A stretch of DNA of 20,143 nt from Lachnospiraceae bacterium (GCA_017540915.1 JAFYAD010000148.1:1-20143); one strand, 5' to 3'. Counted from the first letter of the stretch, positions 6,966-15,382 are shown. The notes: generated by a model from the letters alone, not told the origin. Program-made: numbers and translations.

Positions 6966-7067
6966 CTATTGTCCTATCCAAAAGTAACCTTCCGGAAATG
7001 TTTCTCTGTAACTCATATAATCTGGTTCTACCACTTTTATCACCTCATCATATCGTTTCGTGAAAAA
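6966..7067 (-). pseudogene. Tail fragment of a second Rpn family gene
   Basis: The frame begins FFTKRYDEVIKVVEPDY, almost identical to FFTKRYDEVMKVVELDY in the intact Rpn gene at 991-1926; the DNA also aligns well (1261-1306 against 7022-7067). After that it reads SYRETFPEGYFWIGQ and stops, with no similarity to the Rpn protein. The N-terminal nuclease core is missing upstream. It is a scrap of a paralogue joined to other decayed sequence. Confidence 0.75.
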
Positions 7068-7112
7068 TGCCAACGTTACAAAATCCAGTATTCATATGCT
7101 TTTCAGCGAATC
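7059..7112. repeat. Dispersed imperfect repeat, copy 2 (partner at 2288-2341)
   Basis: Aligns without gaps to 2288-2341; the conserved right end is TGCTTTTCAGCGAAT. It overlaps the left end of the Rpn tail fragment. Confidence 0.6.
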
Positions 7113-7131
7113 CCCCCGACCGCAAAGGTGC

Positions 7132-7160
7132 TTTTCAAATTATCTGTATGATGTTATACT
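7132..7160 (+). promoter_or_regulatory. Predicted sigma-A promoter of the large lipoprotein gene
   Basis: TTTTCA (7132-7137) and TATACT (7155-7160) are separated by 17 bases, about 94 bases before the chosen ATG. The -35 box is weak and the -10 box is good. Confidence 0.45.
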
Positions 7161-7253
7161 ATGACTCAAGGGTCAAAATGTGATTCACGGATTATTGTTC
7201 GGATTTCGTTCAATAGTCAGGGAAATTAGCAATTGAATGTCGGAGGTATGCGT

Positions 7254-9878
7254 ATGTTTTCCTCAAAGAAAAAACGTTCCATAAACAGGGTCATCATCAT
7301 TCCTTTGTGCATGCTCTTATGCGCCTGCAGTGCTGCGCCGCAGACAGCGGGCTATCCGGGTGATAATATGACTTCAGATACCGCGAGCGCCGAAGTAGTC
7401 GATACCGCGGAAAACACAGATATCCCGTTGGAAACCGAAGATTTGAAAGTTACCGCCAACCCGAAAGAAACTACGCAGAATGACGCCGTAGAAAAATCCG
7501 ATAGCATGACAAAAACCATAGAATCGAAAGATACGGAAGACGAGGTAAATGCTATCGTAAAAACAAGCGCCGCGGGTAATGCCGCTGGTACAGCCGGCAA
7601 TACTGCGCCTCTGTTCAACGACAAGACGGATTTCATAGACGTCGAAGACAGCGCAAAACTTTCAGCCCTCCTCAACGAGATTATGGCAGGCGGTCAGCTG
7701 TATCCCGTTAAGACGCAGGAAATACCGACTTCGTTTTCGATCTCCGCCGAAACAGAAACCGGCTACATCCTGATCCGCAAGGTCAACATCGACGGGGAAG
7801 ACGCTCTTCGGATCGGGAATAGCTACTATCCGTATGACAAGAGGCTGGATCAGTATGCGCCGGCAAGCGCGGATAAAGATGATGTAATAAACCGTCTTCT
7901 CGACCAGTCAATTAAATGTAATGAGCCCAAAGACGAAATGGATTATGTTATTATGGCAGAAAAGCTTGTGTATGCATGGCTTGACACACTGAAAAATGAG
8001 AAGGGCAGATACAAACTTAAAAAATATACTCCCCAATACACCGTCATAGAGGCCATGGGCTTCGTGGGATACGGAACAGAATTCTGCGCATCGGTTTATT
8101 TTTCCACAAACATAAACGATGACGATTCGGCATTTTACAGTAAGGACGGCTATGACACATTTTACCACTATTACAACGGGCCAATGGTCTATGTCCGGTG
8201 CCACTACGAGAACGGCCGCTGTAATGTTGTTGACTATGACGATGCTTTCCAGGCGGATCTCACAGCGGATCTGAACGGTATCGCCGAAGGTACCGGTGAC
8301 TATCCTACATTTTGGGAATTCTATGATGACACCGCCAATCTTAAAAATCTGATGAAGAAAATTCCGTATTCACGGAGTGAAGGCGTTGCCGCAGCTTCCC
8401 CCATCATGCTGGCTGACGGACGGATCGGATATGTTGAAATCTGCCCGCGAGATGGCATAACCTGGAAGCAGGGCGGCAAATCCTACGGCGTGTACGACAA
8501 TTATTTCAGCGATACGAAAACAGATACTTATTCTTCACCCATCGACTACAAGGATGGCTCAGGTGCCTGTACGGAACAATATGACAAATCCTTTGACCTG
8601 ATCTGGGATGACTACAACGGCGACGGAAACCCGGAATATGCCATCAAACAGGATGCGCAGGACGAGGACAAAAAAGGGGCGCGCTATGAAGTTCGCTGCA
8701 TGTCCAATGACATGACACCGCGCAGCACACGCTTTGATTTTTATATGGCCGGCAGGCATGAGGAATGTATCCATCTGCAGATGACAGAATGGGGAACCGT
8801 CATCTGGAGTCTGGAAAACGGCAAAATGACGCCGAATCAGAGCATCGACAAATACAGAATGTATTCCAGAAGATACTATCTGCCCGGAAACCTGCATGGT
8901 TATACCGATGAAAAGAAGATCAAATGTTTTTTCTGGAATAACACCGCCAAAAAGGTTTCCACCGGCAATCGCTATCATATTGAATACTTTAACGGAGATA
9001 AGTGGGTAAAGGTATCAAAAAACAAAAAAATCAAAAATGTGAAATGTCCCGCTTACCGCGATGTAACACTCACCTTTGACATCTCAGGCATCACCCGCAC
9101 ACCCGGGGAATACCGCATCGTCCTCGGCAAGGGTAAAAGAAAAGTATACGGAGGATTTTACATCCGCGGCGACAGGGTCAGCGCCAGGATACAGCAGGAT
9201 GAAGGTTCAATCGCCATCATCAACGACGGCACTGCTTCTCTCAGATTAAACGAGCTGTGCTGGATCAAAGACGGCAAGCCCGCAGGGAATATCGATCTTC
9301 CTGATATCGAAAACTCCAATGTCATAGCCGCCGGAAAGACAAAAGTGATATCCCCCACTCCACCGGCAAACTTTGACGGCAAATATTCCATCAGAGCGGA
9401 TGTGGGGATAATTCTGGAAACCAAACCCATTGAGTACAAATACATCCGCTACTTTGGTGATGCGGAGGTTTCAGAGCGTGACGGCAACCTGGTACTCACG
9501 GTGGATGTCAAAAATGATGTGACTGGTGATGCACAGGTGGAGTGGTTTACCGGAACTGACTGGGAGGAAACACAGTTTGAAGATACGGCTCTGGATCTCA
9601 AAGCCGGAAAACAGGAGATCGTGTTTACCGACCGCATAGCAGCCTATAAGGATTCCGAGGATTATGACTCATTCTATCAGGTGTTTATGGCACAGCTTGA
9701 GGCAGCAAAGGAAAGCGGAAAACTGAGCGCAACAGAACAGAACGAATACGAAAAGATCATCAAAATGGATAAAGAAGAGTTATACTACTATCTGTCCGGC
9801 GCGACCCCGGTCGGGACACTGGTAAAGGCGCCCTTACGCATCTCTGTCGCGGGTGAATACATTTATATCAATATATGA
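7254..9878 (+). CDS. Large surface lipoprotein with Ig-like domains, function unknown
   Basis: An 874-residue lipoprotein. The signal peptide has basic residues, the hydrophobic stretch VIIIPLCMLLCAC and a probable lipidated Cys25. Residues about 30-130 are a Ser/Thr/Asp/Glu-rich linker. The middle (about 130-540) is unrecognised; near residue 447 it contains DDYNGDGNPEYAI, a calcium-loop-like segment as in FG-GAP/VCBS repeats. The C-terminal third holds beta-rich modules resembling bacterial Ig-like domains, with YHIEYFNGDKWVKVSK and PGEYRIVLGKGKRKVYGG at about 550-640 and a looser second one after about 735. The chosen ATG (7254) is the third possible start and lies seven bases from GGAGG; the ATG at 7248 is too close. 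It is the only plus-strand gene of the window. A role at the cell surface is inferred. Confidence 0.8.
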   Translation: MFSSKKKRSINRVIIIPLCMLLCACSAAPQTAGYPGDNMTSDTASAEVVDTAENTDIPLETEDLKVTANPKETTQNDAVEKSDSMTKTIESKDTEDEVNAIVKTSAAGNAAGTAGNTAPLFNDKTDFIDVEDSAKLSALLNEIMAGGQLYPVKTQEIPTSFSISAETETGYILIRKVNIDGEDALRIGNSYYPYDKRLDQYAPASADKDDVINRLLDQSIKCNEPKDEMDYVIMAEKLVYAWLDTLKNEKGRYKLKKYTPQYTVIEAMGFVGYGTEFCASVYFSTNINDDDSAFYSKDGYDTFYHYYNGPMVYVRCHYENGRCNVVDYDDAFQADLTADLNGIAEGTGDYPTFWEFYDDTANLKNLMKKIPYSRSEGVAAASPIMLADGRIGYVEICPRDGITWKQGGKSYGVYDNYFSDTKTDTYSSPIDYKDGSGACTEQYDKSFDLIWDDYNGDGNPEYAIKQDAQDEDKKGARYEVRCMSNDMTPRSTRFDFYMAGRHEECIHLQMTEWGTVIWSLENGKMTPNQSIDKYRMYSRRYYLPGNLHGYTDEKKIKCFFWNNTAKKVSTGNRYHIEYFNGDKWVKVSKNKKIKNVKCPAYRDVTLTFDISGITRTPGEYRIVLGKGKRKVYGGFYIRGDRVSARIQQDEGSIAIINDGTASLRLNELCWIKDGKPAGNIDLPDIENSNVIAAGKTKVISPTPPANFDGKYSIRADVGIILETKPIEYKYIRYFGDAEVSERDGNLVLTVDVKNDVTGDAQVEWFTGTDWEETQFEDTALDLKAGKQEIVFTDRIAAYKDSEDYDSFYQVFMAQLEAAKESGKLSATEQNEYEKIIKMDKEELYYYLSGATPVGTLVKAPLRISVAGEYIYINI

Positions 9879-9886
9879 TTCAATTA

Positions 9887-9929
9887 AAATATGGCAAATC
9901 TAAAGTCTGACTTTAGATTTGCCATATTT
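9887..9929. terminator. Bidirectional terminator between convergent genes
   Basis: A perfect 19-bp stem (AAATATGGCAAATCTAAAG, 9887-9905, with its complement at 9911-9929) has a 5-base loop. It is followed by TTTCTTGTTTTG on the plus strand and by ATTTTAATTG on the minus strand. It sits between the lipoprotein stop (9878) and the stop of the cysteine cluster gene (9944), so it can serve both. Confidence 0.85.
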
Positions 9930-9943
9930 CTTGTTTTGTTATT

Positions 9944-10459
9944 TCATTCGTTACTCCACAGGATCTCAAATCCATCCCTGTATTCCTTGATCATGTATGG
10001 ATGAGTATCGGCATATTCTGCTATTCTTTCGCCCAGACCTCCCTCCACCAGTTCCTTCAGCCTCTCCAACGGAACCTTATTTATCTCAGGGCAGGTCGGG
10101 GTCAGGGCGACACATCTTTTGCCATCCGGCTTCTCCATATATCTCAAGGGCCAGATACTGCAATCAAAGGGCTTGTCCTCACCGGGCAGGATACATCCTG
10201 TGTTTTCGTCCAAGAACGGGCACTTTACCTCTTCCTCGGGGTCATCGGTTCTGTAGTCACCCGTAAGATCGGTGACCGCAAACCTCTCGCCTCTGTCTTC
10301 GCTGATCCTGTACTTTATCGGATTACCATATGTATCAGTCTTATATTTCTCTGTAAACTCCACTGAAAGCCTTGGCAGCTCCCACAGACTCTGCCTTCTG
10401 AATGAACAGCAGAACCTGCAGCCTGCACAGGCTTCCTTTGATAAAACCTTACTTAACAT
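9944..10459 (-). CDS. YkgJ family cysteine cluster protein
   Basis: A 171-residue cytoplasmic protein of the CxxCxxCC family, thought to chelate zinc or iron. The N-terminal motif CAGCRFCC (residues 11-18) is followed by CPFLDENTGC and then FDCSIWPLR, the usual second cysteine set; a further Cys lies in TPTCPEI. Members have been proposed to act as metal- or cluster-dependent enzymes or metallochaperones, but the reaction here is unknown. I chose the ATG at 10459, five codons inside the longest frame, because GAGG lies just before it; the upstream ATG (10474) has no ribosome binding site. It follows the leucine-rich protein gene by 82 bases and may share its transcript. Confidence 0.85.
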   Translation of the reverse strand: MLSKVLSKEACAGCRFCCSFRRQSLWELPRLSVEFTEKYKTDTYGNPIKYRISEDRGERFAVTDLTGDYRTDDPEEEVKCPFLDENTGCILPGEDKPFDCSIWPLRYMEKPDGKRCVALTPTCPEINKVPLERLKELVEGGLGERIAEYADTHPYMIKEYRDGFEILWSNE

Positions 10460-10541
10460 ATTTTCCTCTTTCATAAAGCTGTGAGCGGCCTGCTTTAACG
10501 ACCATGTCAGAGCAGCCTCGGGATTCTGGGCCCGATCCGCA

Positions 10542-11753
10542 TCACCTGTCGATCATATCAGTATCAATACATACCCTGTCTCTGTATGCCTCCTTTTTCA
10601 GGAGCTTGTTTTTCAGCTTTTTGTTTTTGATAACCACCTTTTTAAGGGAATTACAATCTATAAATGCCATCTTACCTATGTAATCCACTGACTTGGGAAG
10701 CGTTATGCTTTTTAGTCTGTTCATCTCGGCAAAGGCAGCAACTCCCACCATATCTACCTTGTATTTTTTCCCCAGAATCTTTACCTTTGAAGGGATCGTC
10801 ACCTTCCTCGGTGCAGCCTTAGTATAATCACAAACCGCGAGGGAAGGCTTGTCCTCAATATAATGCGAAACATAGACGATACCGCCTTCTTCCACCGTTA
10901 CATCCGCAGCTATAACTGCATGCTCACGTATCGCATCCGGAATAGTCATCTTCGCATCCGGGTAGCAGAATACGTGTGCCATGCTGTGCTCTGTACTGTA
11001 ATCCGCTGACAAGCGGTCCACAGAATACAAAAGTCCGTCCTCACCTATGAGATATTCATCTTTTAAGGTCTTTGTATCACCTATGACATCATAGCCAAAA
11101 ACACCGTCAACCGCCGTACTGTCATCAGCCCCGGCATCGCCAAGCGCCAAATGTTTACCTGCAAATGTTCCGTCAATAGGCGTTAACCGGTCTTCAACCT
11201 CTTTTGTCACAGTGATGACATCGCATTCAACAGTATTACCGTCCGGTAATAAAATGCTCCTCTTTTCCTCCAGCGCATATTCCCCCTTCGGCACATATTC
11301 CAGATAGAAACCCAGTGAAAGATAGTCGTACATGGTATCTGATATTTCACCGAACGAGAACCTGTATCCGCCCTCCGGAGTCTCGGTATAATAGATACCC
11401 TCGTCAACATCATAATAGTTTATCGCACTGTACAACACCTTGTCCGTACTATCCTCAACATGAGTGATGGTCTCACAGTACATATTCTCTGACTTGTCAT
11501 AATAAACACCCTCGAATATGATGACGCTCATGTCCTGAGAACCTCCAATGGGTGCAAAACATTCCATTATCGGCATAGACGCTGACTTTTCCAACGCGTC
11601 GGAGAGTCTCTGTCTCAGCTCATCAGAGGTTTCCGAATCAGTGGCGGCTCCCGTTGCTGTCTGTGCTGCAAACGTATTTACAGCAGGTATTCCCCCTGCT
11701 GTGATAACTGCTGCCAACAAAAGCGAACTTAATCTTCTTAAACCTTTTTTCAT
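10542..11753 (-). CDS. Secreted protein with C-terminal BspA-like leucine-rich repeat
   Basis: A 403-residue exported protein. The signal peptide (MKKGLRRLSSLLLAAVITAG, probable cleavage after FAA near residue 30) has no lipobox Cys. Residues about 40-300 form an unrecognised beta-rich domain with acidic and aromatic residues. The last 90 residues are a short LRR_5/BspA-type segment (VTIPSKVKILGKKYKV, VGVAAFAEMNRLKSITLP, MAFIDCNSLKKVVIKN), a surface-adhesion-type module common in Lachnospiraceae. AGGAAGG lies seven bases before the ATG. No anchor motif is visible, so it is probably released or held non-covalently at the wall. Its leader contains overlapping hairpins. Function is unknown. Confidence 0.8.
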   Translation of the reverse strand: MKKGLRRLSSLLLAAVITAGGIPAVNTFAAQTATGAATDSETSDELRQRLSDALEKSASMPIMECFAPIGGSQDMSVIIFEGVYYDKSENMYCETITHVEDSTDKVLYSAINYYDVDEGIYYTETPEGGYRFSFGEISDTMYDYLSLGFYLEYVPKGEYALEEKRSILLPDGNTVECDVITVTKEVEDRLTPIDGTFAGKHLALGDAGADDSTAVDGVFGYDVIGDTKTLKDEYLIGEDGLLYSVDRLSADYSTEHSMAHVFCYPDAKMTIPDAIREHAVIAADVTVEEGGIVYVSHYIEDKPSLAVCDYTKAAPRKVTIPSKVKILGKKYKVDMVGVAAFAEMNRLKSITLPKSVDYIGKMAFIDCNSLKKVVIKNKKLKNKLLKKEAYRDRVCIDTDMIDR

Positions 11754-11776
11754 GATGTTTCCTTCCTACTATTAAT

Positions 11777-11854
11777 GTAATGGCACGATTCGTAAACGAA
11801 TCTTGCCCTATCGGTCGGAACCATTACAAATCATGACTTCGTCATGATGGTTCC
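11777..11854 (-). promoter_or_regulatory. Overlapping, mutually exclusive hairpins in the leader of the leucine-rich protein gene
   Basis: Three inverted repeats overlap here: GGAACCA/TGGTTCC (11817-11823 with 11848-11854) enclosing TCATGAC/GTCATGA (11831-11837 with 11841-11847); GTAATGG/CCATTAC (11777-11783 with 11821-11827); and GGCACGATTCG against CGAATCTTGCC (11782-11807, one mismatch). The first two share bases 11821-11823 and cannot form together. No T-tract follows. It may be an attenuator-like, RNA-processing or repeat element. Confidence 0.4.
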
Positions 11855-12762
11855 TTCCTCGTGTGATACTTCTCCAGCATAAGATCCGGGCGGTAAGCCA
11901 TCTTGGCGCGTCTGAGCCCTTCAAGCCCTATATCCTCCTCGCGATTGATCCACCGCGCTCCGTGTTTTTCCAGCAGATGCTCTGCAAACAGCCTGTTTAT
12001 TACCGCAAAGCCGCCTGCCTGGGCATAATCACCGTAGCACTTCTCAAAATGTATATCATAAACTCCCTCTGAGGTCTTTGATGCCATTGTCATTGCCACC
12101 GGCACCCCGCCAACATATATGACCGCACCTGAAAGTCCCAGCTCTCGCCACAGCTTACATGCCTCGTAGATCTCAATCCTCTCCAGAAAGGACGAATCCA
12201 GACGCTCCGACTGCAGTGCAAACCATCTTTCCTCCACGCATACCATATCCTCCAGCAACGCGGCATCCGGATCGGCTTCGGCAAATCTGATCTCCATATC
12301 AGGATAAACCCGCATGAAACGGCTGACACGGTTGCGTTTTTTCTCGTTATCCTTGCCTTTCAAAAGCGCAAGATGCTCTGCCGTGTATGTGTAATCCGAA
12401 TTGCCTTCGGCTGTGTCAAATACCATATCCGGATAATGCTTTGACACAATATCCCGCTGTTCCTCCGTCAAAAAGATGAATCTTGCGGGTTTTTCACGCT
12501 CAACGCAGTCCTCTTCCAGTATTTGAAGCGCCTTGTCCGTATCTCCACCCAGCGGAAATGTGATGCCACCTCTTCCCTCAAGTCGTGTGCCCGTATACAG
12601 CCTTACCAGCGCACCTGCCACATAGGCTATTTTTATATTGTATTTTTCACGCAGCAGATATATATTCACCGCGTTGGCGTCGCTTCCCATAACCCCGGCC
12701 TCTTCCGAAAGCTGCCGCATCTTCCGCACATCTTCCAGAACCGGTACTCTCCAATCTATCAT
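11842..12762 (-). CDS. DUF2156 protein (phosphatidylglycerol lysyltransferase-like, GNAT fold)
   Basis: A 306-residue soluble protein whose sequence fits the DUF2156/LPG_synthase_C family: a tandem acyltransferase-like fold found at the C-terminus of MprF and as stand-alone proteins in Clostridia. Visible family features are YTAEHLALLKGKDNEKKRNR, FMRVYPDMEIRFA, the central LGLSGAVIYVGGVPVAMTMAS strand region (split between two adjacent beta strands) and the end signature INREEDIGLEGLRRAKMAYR. No transmembrane helices are present, unlike full MprF. Stand-alone members are presumed to transfer an aminoacyl or acyl group, but the substrate is unknown. GAGGAGA lies just before the ATG. It precedes the leucine-rich protein gene by 88 bases. 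Confidence 0.85.
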   Translation of the reverse strand: MIDWRVPVLEDVRKMRQLSEEAGVMGSDANAVNIYLLREKYNIKIAYVAGALVRLYTGTRLEGRGGITFPLGGDTDKALQILEEDCVEREKPARFIFLTEEQRDIVSKHYPDMVFDTAEGNSDYTYTAEHLALLKGKDNEKKRNRVSRFMRVYPDMEIRFAEADPDAALLEDMVCVEERWFALQSERLDSSFLERIEIYEACKLWRELGLSGAVIYVGGVPVAMTMASKTSEGVYDIHFEKCYGDYAQAGGFAVINRLFAEHLLEKHGARWINREEDIGLEGLRRAKMAYRPDLMLEKYHTRKEPS

Positions 12763-12855
12763 AACTCTCCTCTTCTAATCCAGGCCTTCATCCTGCAGTT
12801 GTCTATCCCCATTCAACGAGACCCTGTTTATCTCTGCAACAGGTAAAACCGTACG

Positions 12856-12886
12856 ATTATAGCCGTTCTGAATATATACCAGTTAA
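12856..12886 (-). promoter_or_regulatory. Possible promoter of the DUF2156 gene
   Basis: On the minus strand a consensus TATAAT (12861-12856) is preceded by the weak -35 TTAACT at 19-base spacing. It lies about 95 bases before the ATG, in the only gap between this gene and the transporter gene. Confidence 0.4.
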
Positions 12887-12917
12887 TGATTTTAGTCACA
12901 TATACACCCGGCTACTG

Positions 12918-12968
12918 AACGAAATCAGAACAGTATTCCGGATTTGGAAAATGGCAGTTGATTTCGTT
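12918..12968. repeat. 10-bp inverted repeat after the transporter gene
   Basis: AACGAAATCA (12918-12927) and TGATTTCGTT (12959-12968) are perfect complements with a 31-base spacer, 35 bases beyond the transporter stop. There is no T-tract. It could be a weak 3'-end hairpin. Confidence 0.35.
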
Positions 12969-13002
12969 AAATGGTATAACTTCTTAAACGCGTTCATAAT
13001 AA

Positions 13003-14148
13003 TCAATAAAATCTCCACCTCGTCAGCAGAAATCCCGGCACCACCACAATGATGAAAAACGCCCAGCTGATTAGTGTAAAGGTTTTTATAAAGCTTCCGC
13101 CGCGTCCCGGGTACTCCCTCACATAGATACGGTAATTGATCACCGAGGCGAGGGAGCCGATGAGCGAGCACAACCCCGCCGTGTCTGCACCGTAGATCAG
13201 TCCGGCAAAGTTTTCCGTAAAAGGATACAGCACAATGGATGCCGGGACATTGGATATGATCTGGCTTAGACCTATGACCCACCAGTATTCGTGCCCTGCC
13301 ACAGCATTTTTCAAAAATCCTCCGATAGCCGGATTTGCCGCAATGGACGATGAGAATACGAAAAAACACAGGAACGTAACCAGCAGCACATAATCCACTG
13401 AAGCAAAGAGCTTTCTGTTGACAATAAGGACTGCCGCTATGACTATGACCACCGATACGAGCCAATATGAAGTCCTGCTCACTATGGTAGCCAGTATCAG
13501 TACAAAGAGTGCCATATATGTAACCCTGCGAACCCTGTATTCCGGCTTCCATCCTGTCGTGATCTTCGTGGGATCAAGCTCGATCCGTTTGCCCAGCTCA
13601 CGCCTGTACATCACCAGCACGAATATGATGAGCAACACGGCAGAACCGACACAAAGGGGCATCATGTGAAGCATGAAATGAAGTGCCCCCACCCCTGACT
13701 GCTGATACAGAAAAAGATTCTGCGGGCTTCCGAAGGGCATTAAAAGAGACCCTCTTATGGCGGCGATATTCTCCATGGAGATCACCGGCAGGATACACTC
13801 CTCCCTCTGCAAGCCCCTGAACAGCAGTATGGTCAGGGGTACGAATATTATGAGCGAAACATCATTGGTGACAAACATTGACGAAAAAAACACGCCGAAT
13901 ATCAAAAAGAGCGACAGGGTAAACATACTCTTAAACCTCGAGCTGATCTTTATGACCGGATCAAAAAGGTTTTCCTGCTTGAATCCCTCCAGCACAGTCA
14001 GCATCATAAACAGCGTGCCGATCGTATGCCAGTCAATACTCTTTAGAAGATCTCCATTCGGCGGTGTTATCAATAATGAAGCCAATGCCGCTATCACAGA
14101 TATGACGGGCATCGGCTCCTTTTTAATAAATGTCAGTATTTTATTCAT
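13003..14148 (-). CDS. ArsB/NhaD/SLC13-type ion transporter
   Basis: A 381-residue integral membrane protein with about ten hydrophobic helices. It fits the ion transporter superfamily by its two half-site signatures: FVTNDVSLIIFVPLTI in the first half and SQIISNVPASIVLYPF in the second, plus MPFGSPQNLFLY after the first. These reentrant-loop motifs bind the substrate or sodium in DASS (SLC13) and ArsB/NhaD carriers. Substrate (carboxylate, phosphate, arsenite or sodium) cannot be told from sequence alone; no arsenic genes are nearby. It is slightly shorter than most SLC13 members (about 430-470). AAAGGT precedes the ATG. The start is seven bases after the stop of the EAL-HDOD gene, so the two are one operon. 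Confidence 0.8.
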   Translation of the reverse strand: MNKILTFIKKEPMPVISVIAALASLLITPPNGDLLKSIDWHTIGTLFMMLTVLEGFKQENLFDPVIKISSRFKSMFTLSLFLIFGVFFSSMFVTNDVSLIIFVPLTILLFRGLQREECILPVISMENIAAIRGSLLMPFGSPQNLFLYQQSGVGALHFMLHMMPLCVGSAVLLIIFVLVMYRRELGKRIELDPTKITTGWKPEYRVRRVTYMALFVLILATIVSRTSYWLVSVVIVIAAVLIVNRKLFASVDYVLLVTFLCFFVFSSSIAANPAIGGFLKNAVAGHEYWWVIGLSQIISNVPASIVLYPFTENFAGLIYGADTAGLCSLIGSLASVINYRIYVREYPGRGGSFIKTFTLISWAFFIIVVVPGFLLTRWRFY

Positions 14149-14155
14149 ATTACCT

Positions 14156-15382
14156 TTACTTCAAAAACATATCCCTGTACCACGCAAGTGCCTGAACATA
14201 TGCGTCGTACGCCTTATCATCATCGATCTCATGGATCACCATCTGTCTTGAAGCCTCTGTAAAAGAAGCATTCTCGTAATTGGTGATGAAGTTCAGAACA
14301 TCTGCGAAATCTCCCTTTCGGTCTACAAGAGCATCATGTATCTCTTTGCTGACCTTGACCATATCAAGAGCTTCATCCATGGGCTTGTCGAGGATGATAT
14401 CCAACACTGAGAACAGTCCCATGAGGAAGAGTTCTCCCGAGAGCACTGCCTTCCCGAACAGCGGAGCAACATTCTCTGCGAACTTGGCGCGTAAAAGTGA
14501 CATTCTGGTGATCTCGCTGGGTCTGTCGGTGCACAGCTCCCTGGCAACAGCTGTATTGATCCATTTCTTGAGCTCTTTCTGTCCCAGCATTGCAGCAGCG
14601 TGCCTTACGGAAGTGATCTCAGAGGTCTTGGTGATCCTGTTGACCATCTGTAACAGAGAGATAACCAGCGCCGTATCTCTGGATATTACATCCGCAGCCT
14701 TGGCTATATCGAAATCCGGATCATTGACCACATTGAGAAGCTCTATGTAATTGACCTTTAAGGGTGCCACTTCCTTGTCGCCACTGGTCACCGGCATTCT
14801 GAAAAACTCGCCTTCATACAGGGCATAGCCTTCTTTTTCGGTAAGCGCCTCATAATCCTCTCTGGAATTGACATTAACCGCTACCAGCTTGAGGTTCGGG
14901 TATTTAGACGAGAAGAACATCTTGGCAACCGCAACATTCATGCGCTTGTGATCTAACAGCACATAATCCAGGATCTCCAGGATGGGCTTATATTCCTCAA
15001 ACTGGGTATATACGATACCCTTTATCGCAAGCGAGAATCCCTTTTCCTTAAGTTCCAGCATTCTCTGGACATACTGTGACGTTGGTTTGATGCTCTTGTG
15101 GGCCAACAACACCACCTTGGACGGATCCGCATGACACCGCGATTCTATATCCGAAAAGATCGAGATGTTGTTAACCTCTATGAAAACCCGGCAATTATCA
15201 GCCGTCAGGGAATCAAGCCCCATGTTGTTGATGATCTCAAAACCCGGAACACTCGCCGCCATATCAAGGCTTCCCGTACCCATATAATACGGGTTCGCCA
15301 AAAGATTCTCCCGCTGCGCAAATATGGTATACGCCGGCACATTCATCGCATTGTCAAAAAAAGGAATAAGTGTAGCGAGCAT
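14156..15382 (-). CDS. Degenerate EAL - HDOD signalling protein (YuxH-like)
   Basis: A 408-residue cytoplasmic protein. Residues about 1-190 align with an EAL (c-di-GMP phosphodiesterase) fold, starting LIPFFDNAMNVPAYTIFAQR in place of the usual xRQPIFDxxxxVxGYELLxR. The catalytic residues are gone: the strand that would hold E-[AVL]-L does not, and ALDDF is replaced by AIKGI. Residues about 200-400 form an HDOD domain (ADVISRDTALVISLLQMVNR, VRHAAAMLGQKELKKWINTA). YuxH-type proteins are thought to be regulators rather than enzymes. The ATG at 15382 was chosen because GGGGAGGG abuts the ATG at 15388 directly and is seven bases from this one. It is first in a two-gene operon with the ion transporter. 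Confidence 0.85.
   Translation of the reverse strand: MLATLIPFFDNAMNVPAYTIFAQRENLLANPYYMGTGSLDMAASVPGFEIINNMGLDSLTADNCRVFIEVNNISIFSDIESRCHADPSKVVLLAHKSIKPTSQYVQRMLELKEKGFSLAIKGIVYTQFEEYKPILEILDYVLLDHKRMNVAVAKMFFSSKYPNLKLVAVNVNSREDYEALTEKEGYALYEGEFFRMPVTSGDKEVAPLKVNYIELLNVVNDPDFDIAKAADVISRDTALVISLLQMVNRITKTSEITSVRHAAAMLGQKELKKWINTAVARELCTDRPSEITRMSLLRAKFAENVAPLFGKAVLSGELFLMGLFSVLDIILDKPMDEALDMVKVSKEIHDALVDRKGDFADVLNFITNYENASFTEASRQMVIHEIDDDKAYDAYVQALAWYRDMFLK

Noticed and set aside
12896..13552. A 218-codon minus-strand frame overlapping the transporter
   Set aside because: It is an out-of-frame shadow of the transporter gene; the in-frame reading has clear helices and family motifs.
13003..14148. 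Specific call as arsenite pump ArsB
   Set aside because: The superfamily motifs fit, but no arsR, arsC or other arsenic gene is nearby and sequence alone does not fix the substrate.
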